Shown here in pieces: positions 1 through 8,652 of a DNA stretch of 42,586 nucleotides; the first letter of the stretch is position 1; each line of letters begins with the position of its first letter. Origin of the DNA: Parvularcula sp. (GTDB lineage Bacteria > Pseudomonadota > Alphaproteobacteria > Caulobacterales > Parvularculaceae); NCBI GenBank assembly GCA_002704915.1, contig PAIP01000073.1, positions 1 through 42,586 on the forward strand. The letters run 5' to 3'. The position numbers were made by a program, and so were the translations under genes. The notes beneath the pieces were generated by a model that searched no databases, was not told the DNA's origin, and saw only the letters and a program-made list of their open reading frames with translations.

Positions 1-83
1 AACCACGGCAATGGTCCAAGCGTGGAGGTATCTTTCCTACAATGTGGAACTCTTCCAATCCTCCACCGGAGGTGGAGGTTTTT
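1..83 (+). other. 3' end of an unidentified plus-strand transcript
   Basis: The first 83 bases contain no ORF that I can recognise and end in a strong intrinsic terminator reading on the plus strand. The upstream part is cut by the window edge. It could be the end of a small RNA or the 3' untranslated end of a gene starting before the window. All three plus frames run open from the window edge but close within about 160 bases, and none gives a recognisable protein end. Confidence 0.3.
60..83 (+). terminator. Rho-independent terminator, plus strand
   Basis: A perfect 8-bp stem, CCTCCACC paired with GGTGGAGG around a GGA loop, is followed at once by five T residues. It ends whatever transcript enters the window from the left. 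The reverse strand has no T-run after the stem, so it works in one direction only. Confidence 0.75.
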
Positions 84-94
84 GATCCAATAAT

Positions 95-123
95 AAAAAA
101 GCGGGCCGCCGGGCCCGCTTTTC
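95..123 (-). terminator. Terminator of rpmE (probably bidirectional)
   Basis: A 7-bp GC stem GCGGGCC/GGCCCGC with a four-base loop lies at 101-118, flanked by A-rich sequence on the left and TTTT on the right. On the minus strand the stem is followed by a run of T, placed 22 bases after the rpmE stop codon. The flanks let it act on both strands. Confidence 0.8.
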
Positions 124-144
124 GTTTTAGCGTAGAAACTCCGT

Positions 145-369
145 TTACTTTTTCAGGCCGAAAGCGCCGAATTTCTGATTGAATTTCGAGACGCGGCCGC
201 GCTCGCCGACCTTCTGCGGACCGCCGGTCCAGGCTGGGTGCGAGGTGGGGTCGATATCGAGATTGATCGTCGCGCCCGGCTCCCCAAAGGTGGAGCGGGT
301 CTCATAGGACGTGCCGTCGGTCATCACGACTTTGATCGTGTGGTAATCCGGATGGATATCTTTTTTCAT
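145..369 (-). CDS. rpmE: 50S ribosomal protein L31 (type A)
   Basis: A 74-residue protein beginning [10 protein letters not shown] and ending KFGAFGLKK, matching L31 over its full usual length. L31 sits on the large ribosomal subunit and bridges to the small subunit. The start at 369 is chosen because MKKDIHP is the conserved N-terminus and an AGAGGA ribosome-binding site lies upstream; the same frame stays open upstream but without a sensible start. The CxxC zinc-ribbon cysteines of the zinc-binding form are absent, so this is the zinc-independent version usual in alphaproteobacteria. It is monocistronic, with its own promoter and terminator. Confidence 0.95.
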   Translation of the reverse strand: MKKDIHPDYHTIKVVMTDGTSYETRSTFGEPGATINLDIDPTSHPAWTGGPQKVGERGRVSKFNQKFGAFGLKK

Positions 370-418
370 GACGGCGGGTCCTCTGCAGGCGATCGAACGG
401 ATTTCAATGAGAGCGGGG

Positions 419-447
419 CATATACGCGGGCTCCGGCCCCTCTGCAA
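419..447 (-). promoter_or_regulatory. Sigma70-like promoter of rpmE
   Basis: On the minus strand TTGCAG (447-442) and TATATG (424-419) are separated by exactly 17 bases, about 50 bases upstream of the rpmE start codon. Both hexamers are close to the housekeeping consensus, as expected for a ribosomal protein gene. Confidence 0.6.
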
Positions 448-593
448 GCCCCAGAAAGTCAAAGAATCTCAAACATTCCCAAAAAACCAGGGTAAATGCG
501 ATGCTGGTCTGTTCGCAGGTGCAATGTTATGATCTTGTAAGGTCTTCCGTCGCACAATTGTGTCCTTTCCGCCCCTGATCTGGCCGCTTGGTA

Positions 594-1631
594 ATGCGTT
601 TCTGGTTGTTTTTGCTGGTGATTCTTCTCGGGGCCGGGGCGGCGGCGTTTCTGCGCCTCATGGCTTTCAACCAGTTTTCCGGGATCGATCCGGTGGCGCT
701 GGCCGCTTGTGCGCCGGTGACCGGCATCGCCGGGCCCGAAGATATTGAAGTGGACGAGGCCGGAGGCCGCGCCTTCATCTCCTCCCTCGATAGGCGGGAA
801 GAGAAGGCCCGCGGGGCGATCCATGTCTTCGACGTGAACGATCCTTTGTCGGCGGCGGGCTTTCGCGACCGTACGGGCGGCGTCCCAGACGCTTTCCGGC
901 CATATGGTCTTAGCTACTTTGAAAATGGCGATATCCGGCGTTTGTTTGTTGTGAATGAAGCCGCGAAGGCTGTTGAACTTTATGACGTGACGGAAAATGG
1001 CGACCTTGTTCACCTGGAGACCTTCAGGGAGCGTCGGCTGACCAGCCCCAATAATGTCGTTGCGGTGGGCCCGCGCCAGTTTTACGTGACCAATGACGTG
1101 CGGCCCGGCCGCGACGCCTTCATCGCCAATTTCCATTTCCTGATGCGTCTCGGCTCCGGCCAGGTATTCTATGTGGATGGCGATGTCTGGCGCATTGCGG
1201 CCGAGGGGCTTCGCTTCGCCAACGGGCTGGCGCTATCGCCCGATGGAGGCAAGCTCTATGCGGCGGAGACCGCCGGCAATGCGCTGAAGGTTTTCGACCG
1301 CAATCCTCAGACAGGCGCCCTGTCGCTCAGCGAAACCATCCCGCTCGGCGCCTCGCCGGACAATATCAATGTGGACGCCTCCGGCGCCGTGTGGGTCGGC
1401 GCTCTGCCGAAGCCGCTTGCCTTGCCGGGTCTCGCCGGGGACGCTCAGGCGACGGCACCATCCGAAGTCCTTCGGGTGGACCCGGATGGCGACGCTCAGA
1501 CGGTCTATCGCAATGACGGATCGGAGCAGTCCGCCGTCACCGTGGCGGCGCGGGTCAGGAACAAACTCCTGATCGGCGCGCTTTACGAGGAAAAATTCCT
1601 TTTCTGCGAATTGCCGCCAGCGGTGCGCTGA
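594..1631 (+). CDS. Paraoxonase/arylesterase-like six-bladed propeller protein
   Basis: 345 residues: an N-terminal hydrophobic anchor or signal (residues 3-20) and then a beta-propeller of the paraoxonase (PON)/SMP-30 type. Blocks matching PON1 are GPEDIEV (48-54), SPNNVVAVG (151-159), FANGLALSPDG (208-218) and SPDNINVD (254-261). These retain the calcium ligands Glu49, Asp50, Asn153, Asn210, Asp256 and Asn257. The positions of the PON1 catalytic histidines 115 and 134 align with Glu122 and Glu146, so lactonase/arylesterase activity by the known mechanism is doubtful. I chose ATG at 594; a TTG two codons upstream (588) is also possible, and neither has a strong ribosome-binding site. It ends 15 bases before thrC and may be cotranscribed with it. 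Substrate unknown. Confidence 0.75.
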   Translation: MRFWLFLLVILLGAGAAAFLRLMAFNQFSGIDPVALAACAPVTGIAGPEDIEVDEAGGRAFISSLDRREEKARGAIHVFDVNDPLSAAGFRDRTGGVPDAFRPYGLSYFENGDIRRLFVVNEAAKAVELYDVTENGDLVHLETFRERRLTSPNNVVAVGPRQFYVTNDVRPGRDAFIANFHFLMRLGSGQVFYVDGDVWRIAAEGLRFANGLALSPDGGKLYAAETAGNALKVFDRNPQTGALSLSETIPLGASPDNINVDASGAVWVGALPKPLALPGLAGDAQATAPSEVLRVDPDGDAQTVYRNDGSEQSAVTVAARVRNKLLIGALYEEKFLFCELPPAVR

Positions 1632-1646
1632 GCCTAGAAAGCGGCC

Positions 1647-3047
1647 ATGAAATACATTTCCACCAGAGGGGGCGCGGCCCCTGTTAATTTCGAGGGTGCA
1701 TTGCTCGCCGGGCTCGCGCCCGATGGCGGGCTCTATATGCCCGAAAGCTGGCCGCGCATTCCGGCCGATGAGGCGCGCCGCATTGGCGGGCTGCCCTATG
1801 CGCAGGCGGCGACGGAGATTTTGGCCCTGTTCGCCGGGGAGAGTTTCACGAAAGAAGAGCTCGCGGCCATGACGGCTGAGGCCTATGGGACGTTTACGGA
1901 CGATCGCGTCGCGCCGCTCGTCAAGCTGGCCCCTGAAGACTGGATGTTGGAGCTCTTTCACGGGCCCACGCTCGCCTTCAAGGATTTCGCGATGCAGATC
2001 CTCGGGCGGCTATTCGATGCAGCGCTCGAACGGCGCGACCGCCGCCTGACGATCATTGCCGCGACATCTGGCGATACAGGGTCGGCGGCGATTGAGGCGC
2101 TCAAATCCTGTTCGCGCGTCAATGTCGTCGTCCTGCATCCGGAAGGCCGCGTCTCGGCCGTGCAGCAACGTATGATGACCTCTGTCATTGCGCCCAATGT
2201 CATGAATATCGCGGTCAAAGGCTCGTTCGACGATTGTCAGGCGATCGTCAAAACCCTGTTCGCCGACGAAGCGTTCGTGCGCGATGTGCGGCTGTCCGGC
2301 GTCAACTCCATCAACTGGGCGCGGCTGGCGGCGCAGACGGTCTATTATTTCACCGCATGGGCGCAAATCGCCGATGGCGATGAAGCCGTGAACTTCGTCG
2401 TGCCCACGGGAAATTTCGGCGACGTCTTCGCCGGCTATGCGGCCAAACGAATGGGACTTCCCATTGCGAAACTCGGCGTCGCCGCCAACGCCAATGACAT
2501 TTTGCATCGTGCGATTGCCTATGGCGATTACACGCCGGCTTCGGTGAAACCGACGGCGTCGCCCTCCATGGACATTCAGGTCGCCAGCAATTTCGAGCGG
2601 CTTTTGTTCGAAGCCAAAAACCGCGACGCAAACGCCCTGCGCCACGTCATGGAAGACTTTGCGGCAAAGAAAGGGATGAAAATCGACGAGGAAACGCTAA
2701 TAGCGATCCGTGAAGACTTTGTCTCAGACGCAGTCTCCATGGAGGAAACCCTCGCCGAGATCGCGCGCCATTATAAAGAGACGGGCGAGCTCATCGATCC
2801 GCATACGGCGGTGGGTCGCGCCGCGGCGATGCGTCTGCGTCAGATGGGGGCGCTTGACGGCAAGATCGTCACGCTGTCCACGGCGCATCCGGCGAAATTC
2901 CCCGAGGCGGTGGAGGAGGCGACCGGAAAATCGCCTGCGCTGCCCGCTTCCTATGCCGATCTCTTCGACCGTCCCGAAGAGATGGAGCGCGCGCCCGCCG
3001 ATCCGCAAGAAGTGAAGGCGCTCATCCGCGGCGCCTTCGGAAACTGA
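1647..3047 (+). CDS. thrC: Threonine synthase
   Basis: 466 residues, full length for the bacterial PLP-dependent threonine synthase that converts O-phosphohomoserine to threonine. The N-terminus MKYISTRGG is typical. The PLP-binding lysine is Lys112 in GPTLAFKDF, followed by the ATSGDTGSAA phosphate-binding region and NSINWAR. An AGAAAG ribosome-binding site precedes the ATG. The M16 peptidase gene follows after 4 bases, an arrangement common in alphaproteobacteria. The homoserine kinase gene thrB is not in this window. Confidence 0.96.
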   Translation: MKYISTRGGAAPVNFEGALLAGLAPDGGLYMPESWPRIPADEARRIGGLPYAQAATEILALFAGESFTKEELAAMTAEAYGTFTDDRVAPLVKLAPEDWMLELFHGPTLAFKDFAMQILGRLFDAALERRDRRLTIIAATSGDTGSAAIEALKSCSRVNVVVLHPEGRVSAVQQRMMTSVIAPNVMNIAVKGSFDDCQAIVKTLFADEAFVRDVRLSGVNSINWARLAAQTVYYFTAWAQIADGDEAVNFVVPTGNFGDVFAGYAAKRMGLPIAKLGVAANANDILHRAIAYGDYTPASVKPTASPSMDIQVASNFERLLFEAKNRDANALRHVMEDFAAKKGMKIDEETLIAIREDFVSDAVSMEETLAEIARHYKETGELIDPHTAVGRAAAMRLRQMGALDGKIVTLSTAHPAKFPEAVEEATGKSPALPASYADLFDRPEEMERAPADPQEVKALIRGAFGN

Positions 3048-3051
3048 TTTT

Positions 3052-4302
3052 ATGACAAATATTCACACGTTGAAAAACGGCGTTCGCGTCGTCGCCGATC
3101 CCATGCCGGAGTTGAAAACCGCCGCGCTCGGCGTCTGGGTGAAGACCGGCTCCGTCGACGAAACCCCTGAGGAACACGGAATCGCGCATCTGCTCGAGCA
3201 TATGGCGTTCAAGGGCACGAAGACCCGCTCCGCGCTCGCCATCGCCGAAGAGATCGAAGGTGTGGGCGGCTATCTCAACGCCGCAACCAGCCACCAGCGC
3301 ACCGGTTATTATGCGCGCGTTCTTAAAGACGATCTCGTGCTCGGCGCGGATATTCTCGCGGACATTCTCGCCAATCCGCTTTTCGATGAAGTCGAGCTTG
3401 CAAAAGAGCATGAAGTGGTCGTGCAGGAAATCGGCGAAGCCGCAGATACGCCGGACGATGTCGTCTTTGAAAAGCTGACCGAAGCGGCGTGGGGCGCCCA
3501 TCCGCTGGGCCGGCCGATCCTCGGCACGCCCGACAGCGTGCGCGCGCAGAGCCCGGCAAGCTTGCGCAAATTCATGTCCCGCTGTTACCGGCCCGAGGAA
3601 ATGATTATCGCCGCATCTGGCGCCGTTGACGAAGATGCGCTTTTGAAAACCGCCGAAACCCTTTTTTCGGACTTCACAGCGAACGGCGCCGGGCCGGCGC
3701 GAACGGCGCCTCAGTTTCAGGGCGGGCTCCTTCACGACCCCCGCAAGATCGAACAGACTCATCTCGCCGTCGCCTTTCCTGGCGTTGCGTCGGGCCATGA
3801 GGATTATTTCGCAACCCGTCTTTATGCGGATGTTCTCGGCGGCGGCATGTCCTCGCGCCTGTTTCAGAAAGTGCGCGAGGAGCGGGGGCTCGCCTATTCG
3901 GTCTATGCTTTTGCGGACGGGTTTGAGCAGTCCGGGTTGCTCGGCGCCTATGTAAACGCCGAGGCGAGGCATATTCCCGAAGCCGCGCGACTCATCCGGG
4001 AGGAAATGGCGGCGACGGCGGAGGCGATGACGAATGAAGAAATCGCGCGGGGCAAGGCGCTGCTGCGCTCATCCCTGATGCTGGGGCTGGAAAGCCCGGC
4101 GAACCGGATCGAGGCGGCGTCGGGCCAGCTCTTTACGTTCGGACGGCTAATGGATGCGGACGAAATTCTTGAGCGCATCGATGCGATCACGGTTGCCGAC
4201 ATGCAGCGCTGCGCGAAACGCGCGCTGGAGGGGCCCTGCGCCATTTCCATTGTGGGGCCGAGCAAGGCGGACGCCGTCGCAAGGGTATTCGACACAGCCT
4301 AG
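3052..4302 (+). CDS. M16 family zinc peptidase (processing-peptidase-like)
   Basis: 416 residues, resembling the mitochondrial processing peptidase beta subunit and its bacterial relatives. The inverted zinc motif HLLEH is at residues 46-50 (His46, Glu49 and His50), and the third zinc ligand is Glu126 in VVVQEI. The C-terminal half carries the M16 inactive domain, including the glycine-rich GGGMSSRLFQKVREERGLAY segment split over residues 264-283. No signal peptide is visible, so it is probably cytoplasmic. It follows thrC by 4 bases and is almost certainly translated from the same message. The physiological substrate is not known from the sequence. Confidence 0.92.
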   Translation: MTNIHTLKNGVRVVADPMPELKTAALGVWVKTGSVDETPEEHGIAHLLEHMAFKGTKTRSALAIAEEIEGVGGYLNAATSHQRTGYYARVLKDDLVLGADILADILANPLFDEVELAKEHEVVVQEIGEAADTPDDVVFEKLTEAAWGAHPLGRPILGTPDSVRAQSPASLRKFMSRCYRPEEMIIAASGAVDEDALLKTAETLFSDFTANGAGPARTAPQFQGGLLHDPRKIEQTHLAVAFPGVASGHEDYFATRLYADVLGGGMSSRLFQKVREERGLAYSVYAFADGFEQSGLLGAYVNAEARHIPEAARLIREEMAATAEAMTNEEIARGKALLRSSLMLGLESPANRIEAASGQLFTFGRLMDADEILERIDAITVADMQRCAKRALEGPCAISIVGPSKADAVARVFDTA

Positions 4303-4364
4303 AGTTAGACCGAACTGCCCCATGCGGCTCTCCCCAACCTGCCGGTTCGCGCTATAAGACGCGG

Positions 4365-4970
4365 ATGCTGTTCGCTCCCGCGCCCTCCAATCCCGCCTTT
4401 CAGCCGCTGCTGGTTCAGGACCCGGTGCTGCTGCGCGCTGGAGCAGTCTCCGACTATCCGGCGTGGCTTTCCTTGCGCGAGCGCAGCCGTGCGCATTTGA
4501 CGGAATGGGAGGAGAGCTGGACGCCGGAGCAGGCGACCCTGTCGGCCTTCAAGCGGCGCCTCAGAAATTACGATCGCGAGGCGCGTCGCGGCGGCGGGCT
4601 GTCGCTTCTTGTTTTCCGCCTCAGCGACAATGTGCTGGTGGGCGGGGCGACCCTCACCAATATCCGCTATGGCGCATCCCGATCCGGCGTCCTCGGCTAT
4701 TGGGTCGGCGCGCCTTTCACGCGGCGGGGCTATGGCGCGGCGGCGGTTGCGGCGCTCAAATCCCACGCCTTCGAACGGCTTGGTCTCAACCGGATCGTCG
4801 CGGCGTGCCAGCCCGGGAATATTGCGTCGCAAAAGTTGCTCGAGCGCAGCGGCTTTGTCCGGGAGGGACGCGCCCGCGATTATCTGAAGATTAACGGCGC
4901 ATGGCGCGACCACGATATCTACGCCATTACGGCGGCTGACCACAGGAAGGCCGCGGCCACGCTGTCCTAA
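4365..4970 (+). CDS. GNAT N-acetyltransferase, RimJ-like
   Basis: 201 residues of the RimJ/RimL branch of the GNAT family, which acetylate protein N-termini, in E. coli ribosomal proteins. The acetyl-CoA pyrophosphate loop is RRGYGAAAV, with LNRIVAACQPGNIASQKLLERSGF forming the conserved second half (each part well matched). It lies 62 bases after the M16 gene on the same strand, the third member of a thrC-M16-acetyltransferase set. Whether it modifies a ribosomal protein or another target cannot be told. Confidence 0.85.
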   Translation: MLFAPAPSNPAFQPLLVQDPVLLRAGAVSDYPAWLSLRERSRAHLTEWEESWTPEQATLSAFKRRLRNYDREARRGGGLSLLVFRLSDNVLVGGATLTNIRYGASRSGVLGYWVGAPFTRRGYGAAAVAALKSHAFERLGLNRIVAACQPGNIASQKLLERSGFVREGRARDYLKINGAWRDHDIYAITAADHRKAAATLS

Positions 4971-5210
4971 TCAGGCTTTTTGCGGCGAATAGAGTGAAAA
5001 ATTATCCCTAACGCCTGCGCCGCCCCTTGCGATAATGTCACGCTCGCGTGAAGATATGCATAAGGGCGAAGAGCGCTGTTTCAGATGGCGCCAAGGGCGG
5101 GCCGGCGAACGCGAAATGGGGCGTTTTGGCCCGTTTCTTGTGGGGAATGGGTAACCTGGCCGCATTTGCGGCATTGTGGCTTAACAAAAGGGGCTCGGGG
5201 CGAACAAATT

Positions 5211-7364
5211 ATGATGACAGTGGGTGTTTTCGGGTTGTCAGAGGGTTTTGCAGGGCTCGCGCAGGCCGAATTGATGCGCGGCGCAGTGGCGGGCGCCTTT
5301 ATCGTCGCCATGGCTTTTCTCGCCGGTTATGCGGCGATCCGGCGGAGCGGCCTGGCGGTTTGCGCGCTCCTGATGGTTGCGGGCGCGGCGGCGCTGGAAT
5401 TCTCCTGGCTCGGCTTCATGTCCTCCTTGCCCGCCGAGGCCGGGGTGATGATGCAGGCCCTGTTCGCGGCATCGGCCATTGTTTTCCTTTCCGCCTCAAT
5501 CGGCGCGGCGCGTTACAATCCGTTGCTCGGCGGCGTGATGTTCACCGTGGCGCTCGTCATTGGCGGCATGGGGATCATCAACTTTTTCGACCGTATCGAT
5601 CTTGCGCCGATGATGCGCTGGGCGCTGATGGGTGTCGGCGGCTTCGCCGTGGCTCTGTCGCTGACCCAGGCGATCCGGGGCGACACCGGCGCGCGTCTTG
5701 TTCTGCCAGGCGTTCTGATGGCGGCGGCCGCGCCGCTTCTCGGCATGTTTGCAGCCGAAGGCTCGGCGCTTGCGGCCTTCGCCTCCCATGGTCTGTTCAC
5801 TCTCGGCATTCTTGCTGCGAGCATCGTTGCGCTCACGGAAACCGGCGCGTCGCAAATGGTCGAGCCCGCCAATATCGATTTCGGCATCCGCACGTCCCAT
5901 GAGGCGCCGTCGCGTCAGCGTGAAGTGCGCGCCCAGCGCGAGCGGGCGGAAATCGTTCTCGAAAGCCAGATTGCGCGCGTGCTGGATTATTCGGGCGTCG
6001 CCATATGGGACTGGGGGCATGACGCCGTCGATCAGACCGAATCGCTGCCGCAATTGATGGGTGCGGATTCCGATGCGCCTTTCACGCCAGACGCCTTGCG
6101 TAATTTCATCCATCCCGACGATGCCGAGCGTTTCGACAGCGAGCTTCTGGCGCCGGTGGACGGGCCGTTCGATGTTTCGCTCAAGCTTTATGACGGCCGC
6201 ATCATCCGCATGCGCGGCGCACGGGCGGCGGATGAGCAGTCGGGCGAGATCGAGCGTATTGTCGCGTTCGTCGAGAATGCGGCGCTGAGCGGCAACGGGG
6301 TCAATGAAGCGCGCTTGCGCTCGGCCACCGAGGCGGCGATCGTGCCCGCTCCGAGCGATCCCATCACCGCGAAACTTTCCACCGCACTCGCCAATGGCGA
6401 TATCGTGGCGGCGTTCCAGCCAATCGTCGCTCTCGATCATGAAAAGATCGCAGGATATGAGGCGCTGGCCCGCTGGCGCGGACAGGAAGCCGGCGCCGAG
6501 GAAGGCCCGGAACGATTTGTGCGCGCAGCCGAACGGATTGGTGAAGGAGGAGCGCTCGCGGCCACCATGCTCGAACAGGCAGCGGCGTTTCTCGCCGGCG
6601 CGCTGAAAAAAGAAAAGCGCAAGGACCTTTTTGTCGCCATGAATGTTTCTTGGGGACAGATACGCGAACCGGAATTCCTCGAAGCCGTACGGGCGGCGGT
6701 GTCAAAATACGACCTGCCGAAAAAGTCGCTTGTGCTTGAATTGACGGAAGCAGACGCCGTTTCCGATGCGAAGCTGGCGGGCGATGTTTTCCGCAAGCTG
6801 AAAGACGCCGGCGTGGCGCTCGCCTTTGACGATTTCGGCGCGGGCTTCACCTGTCTTTCCAATCTGAGGAAATACGATTTCGATTATTTGAAGATCGACA
6901 AGTCCTTCACCAGCGATCTCGAATCCGGCGGCGACGGCGCGAAAATCCTCGCTTCGCTCGCCGGGCTTGGCAAGGATCTTGGCCTGAAGGTGATTGTCGA
7001 GGGCGTTGAAACTAAAGCCGCTTCTTCGAAAGCTCGCCAAATGGGCTGCGCTTACGGCCAGGGTTACGCCTTCGGCAAGCCTGTCGCGCAGGAATATGTC
7101 CCGGAGCCAAAGCCTGCGCCCACTGCGGATGCTGATACGGCTGAAGCGGAACCTCTCAATACGACTTCGCTCCGAACTGAAGATGAAGAGGGCAAATCTT
7201 CGTTCGACGCGCCTGCCGATGCATCTGTCGGGGAAAGCCGCGCGGAGCAATCGGATAGCGAAGACGGGAAAGCTGCGTTTGAGCCGTCCTTCGCAGATGC
7301 AGATAACGAGGAAGACCGTCCGCGCCGCTGGCGGCTTTGGGGCGGCGAACGCGATTTGCGTTAG
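5211..7364 (+). CDS. Membrane-bound EAL-domain cyclic-di-GMP phosphodiesterase
   Basis: 717 residues. Residues 1-215 hold about seven hydrophobic segments, then a coiled linker near 230-245, a degenerate PAS-like sensor domain (about 246-345) and an EAL domain (about 380-625). The tail of about 90 residues is acidic and ends in a basic RRWRLWGGERDLR. The EAL domain keeps the residues needed for hydrolysis: Glu417 (EAL), the Asn of MNVSWGQ, the Glu of ELTE, Asp540-Asp541 (DDFGAG), the Lys of LKIDK and Glu597 (EGVE). It is therefore expected to degrade cyclic-di-GMP. There is no GGDEF domain. I chose ATG at 5211 because hydrophobic sequence starts there; the frame is open back to 5085, but that extension is basic and unlike a protein N-terminus. 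Confidence 0.87.
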   Translation: MMTVGVFGLSEGFAGLAQAELMRGAVAGAFIVAMAFLAGYAAIRRSGLAVCALLMVAGAAALEFSWLGFMSSLPAEAGVMMQALFAASAIVFLSASIGAARYNPLLGGVMFTVALVIGGMGIINFFDRIDLAPMMRWALMGVGGFAVALSLTQAIRGDTGARLVLPGVLMAAAAPLLGMFAAEGSALAAFASHGLFTLGILAASIVALTETGASQMVEPANIDFGIRTSHEAPSRQREVRAQRERAEIVLESQIARVLDYSGVAIWDWGHDAVDQTESLPQLMGADSDAPFTPDALRNFIHPDDAERFDSELLAPVDGPFDVSLKLYDGRIIRMRGARAADEQSGEIERIVAFVENAALSGNGVNEARLRSATEAAIVPAPSDPITAKLSTALANGDIVAAFQPIVALDHEKIAGYEALARWRGQEAGAEEGPERFVRAAERIGEGGALAATMLEQAAAFLAGALKKEKRKDLFVAMNVSWGQIREPEFLEAVRAAVSKYDLPKKSLVLELTEADAVSDAKLAGDVFRKLKDAGVALAFDDFGAGFTCLSNLRKYDFDYLKIDKSFTSDLESGGDGAKILASLAGLGKDLGLKVIVEGVETKAASSKARQMGCAYGQGYAFGKPVAQEYVPEPKPAPTADADTAEAEPLNTTSLRTEDEEGKSSFDAPADASVGESRAEQSDSEDGKAAFEPSFADADNEEDRPRRWRLWGGERDLR

Positions 7365-7404
7365 CGCCAGAACACCAAAATAAAGATTTCACAATGAAAG
7401 GCGG

Positions 7405-7430
7405 GACCAGCCTTAATTCAAAGGCTGGTC
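7405..7430. terminator. Convergent hairpin between the EAL gene and yqgE
   Basis: A perfect 10-bp stem, GACCAGCCTT with AAGGCTGGTC and a six-base loop, overlaps the last codons of yqgE. It lies 40 bases after the EAL stop. Neither strand has a good T-run, so it may be a weak terminator or an mRNA-stabilising hairpin. Confidence 0.4.
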
Positions 7431-8042
7431 TTCGTCGCGCACCGAGGCCCATTCCGGCGAGAGCATGGCGGTGGTCACGCCAAGTTTCGCCAATGCGCGG
7501 TCCCATAGGGGTTCGTGGGCGCCGGAAAAAATCATCTCTTCATCGGGCTCGCAATGGGCCCATGCGTTCATGGCGATTTCTTTTTCGAGCTGGCCTGCGC
7601 CCCAACCGGCATGGCCAATCGCCAGAAGGTAGCGCTTTGGCGCCGGGCGCTCCGCTTCCTTGCCGGCGATATCGATGAGGATGTCGCGGCTCGCCGTCAG
7701 TCCGAGCCGTTCGCTAAGCGCAAGGGTTGTGTCGAGCTGATAGTCGAGCGTGTGCAGCACAAGGCCGCGTTCGGTCTGCACAGGCCCGCCAAAGAAGACC
7801 GGCGTGTCATCGGCGTTCTCCTGCGGCGCGATTTCAAGCTGCTGCAACAATTCGGAAAGGCCGATGTCATCCAGAGGCTTGTTGACGATCACGCCCATGG
7901 CGTGCTCCTCGTCATGTGCGCAAACAAAGATGACAGATCGCTCGAAACGGGGATCGCCCATATTGGGCATGGCGATCAGCATTTGGCCGCCAAGATAATC
8001 CCTGTCGTCATCGGATTCAGGCGCGGATGAGTCTATATCCAT
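7413..8042 (-). CDS. yqgE: YqgE/AlgH family protein (UPF0301)
   Basis: 209 residues matching the YqgE/AlgH family over its full length. The signature blocks are YLGGQMLIAMPNM near the N-terminus, FERSVIFVCAHDEEHAMGVIVNKP, FFGGPVQTERGLVLH and GHAGWGAGQLEKEI. The N-terminal ten residues are acidic and not conserved. The biochemical role is not established; AlgH was linked to alginate regulation in Pseudomonas. It is convergent with the EAL gene and divergent from the peroxiredoxin gene, so it is probably transcribed alone from the gap at 8043-8154. Confidence 0.92.
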   Translation of the reverse strand: MDIDSSAPESDDDRDYLGGQMLIAMPNMGDPRFERSVIFVCAHDEEHAMGVIVNKPLDDIGLSELLQQLEIAPQENADDTPVFFGGPVQTERGLVLHTLDYQLDTTLALSERLGLTASRDILIDIAGKEAERPAPKRYLLAIGHAGWGAGQLEKEIAMNAWAHCEPDEEMIFSGAHEPLWDRALAKLGVTTAMLSPEWASVRDEDQPLN

Positions 8043-8154
8043 GACTGTTGAAGGTAGGGCTCACGCTGCAGTGATGCAAGGGCCCCTTTTGGCGGTGGAC
8101 GAGGGCTCTCCGGAAGCCTAAAAACGCCGCGAATCCAACAAAGGAGATAGACAG

Positions 8155-8637
8155 GTGAGCATATCGGTCGGCGACAAAATCCCTGACGTAAAAGTGATGG
8201 TGGCAACGGGCGAGGGGCCCCAGGCCGTGCAGACGGGCGAGCTTCTGGGTCAGGGCAAGGTCGCTTTATTCTCCGTACCCGGCGCATTTACGCCGACCTG
8301 CTCTGCAAAGCATCTGCCGGGCTTTGTCGAAAAGGCGGATGAGCTGAAGTCCAAGGGCGTGGACAAAATCGTCTGTATGTCCGTAAACGATGCATTTGTC
8401 ATGGACGCTTGGGGCAAGAACCAGAACGCCAGCGACAAGGTCGTGATGATGGCCGATGGCAATGGCGACTTCGCCCGCGCGGTCGGTCTTACCATGGACG
8501 GCAAGGGCTTCGGGATGGGCGAGCGCGCGCAGCGCTTTTCAGCCGTGATCGAAAACGGCGAAGTCAAGCACCTGAATGTCGAGGCGCCGGGCGCCTTCGA
8601 TGTCTCCAGCGCCGAACACATGCTCGGCCAGCTTTAG
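8155..8637 (+). CDS. Prx5-type peroxiredoxin
   Basis: 160 residues of the AhpC/TSA superfamily, Prx5 branch, which reduces hydrogen peroxide and organic hydroperoxides using thiol donors such as glutaredoxin. The active-site block is PGAFTPTCSAKHLPGF with the peroxidatic Cys49 and Thr46; the supporting Arg is in the GERAQRFSAVI segment. The start is GTG at 8155, fixed by an AAGGAG ribosome-binding site 8 bases upstream (8141-8146) and by the absence of an upstream ATG in frame. It converges on rnhA with a 15-base gap. Confidence 0.93.
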   Translation: MSISVGDKIPDVKVMVATGEGPQAVQTGELLGQGKVALFSVPGAFTPTCSAKHLPGFVEKADELKSKGVDKIVCMSVNDAFVMDAWGKNQNASDKVVMMADGNGDFARAVGLTMDGKGFGMGERAQRFSAVIENGEVKHLNVEAPGAFDVSSAEHMLGQL

Positions 8638-8652
8638 AAAGAAGTTGCGGCG

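Noticed and set aside
4971-5174. 67-codon minus-strand frame between the RimJ-like and EAL genes
   Set aside because: No ribosome-binding site, no conserved features and low-complexity Arg/Pro/Ser content typical of a chance frame in GC-rich DNA.
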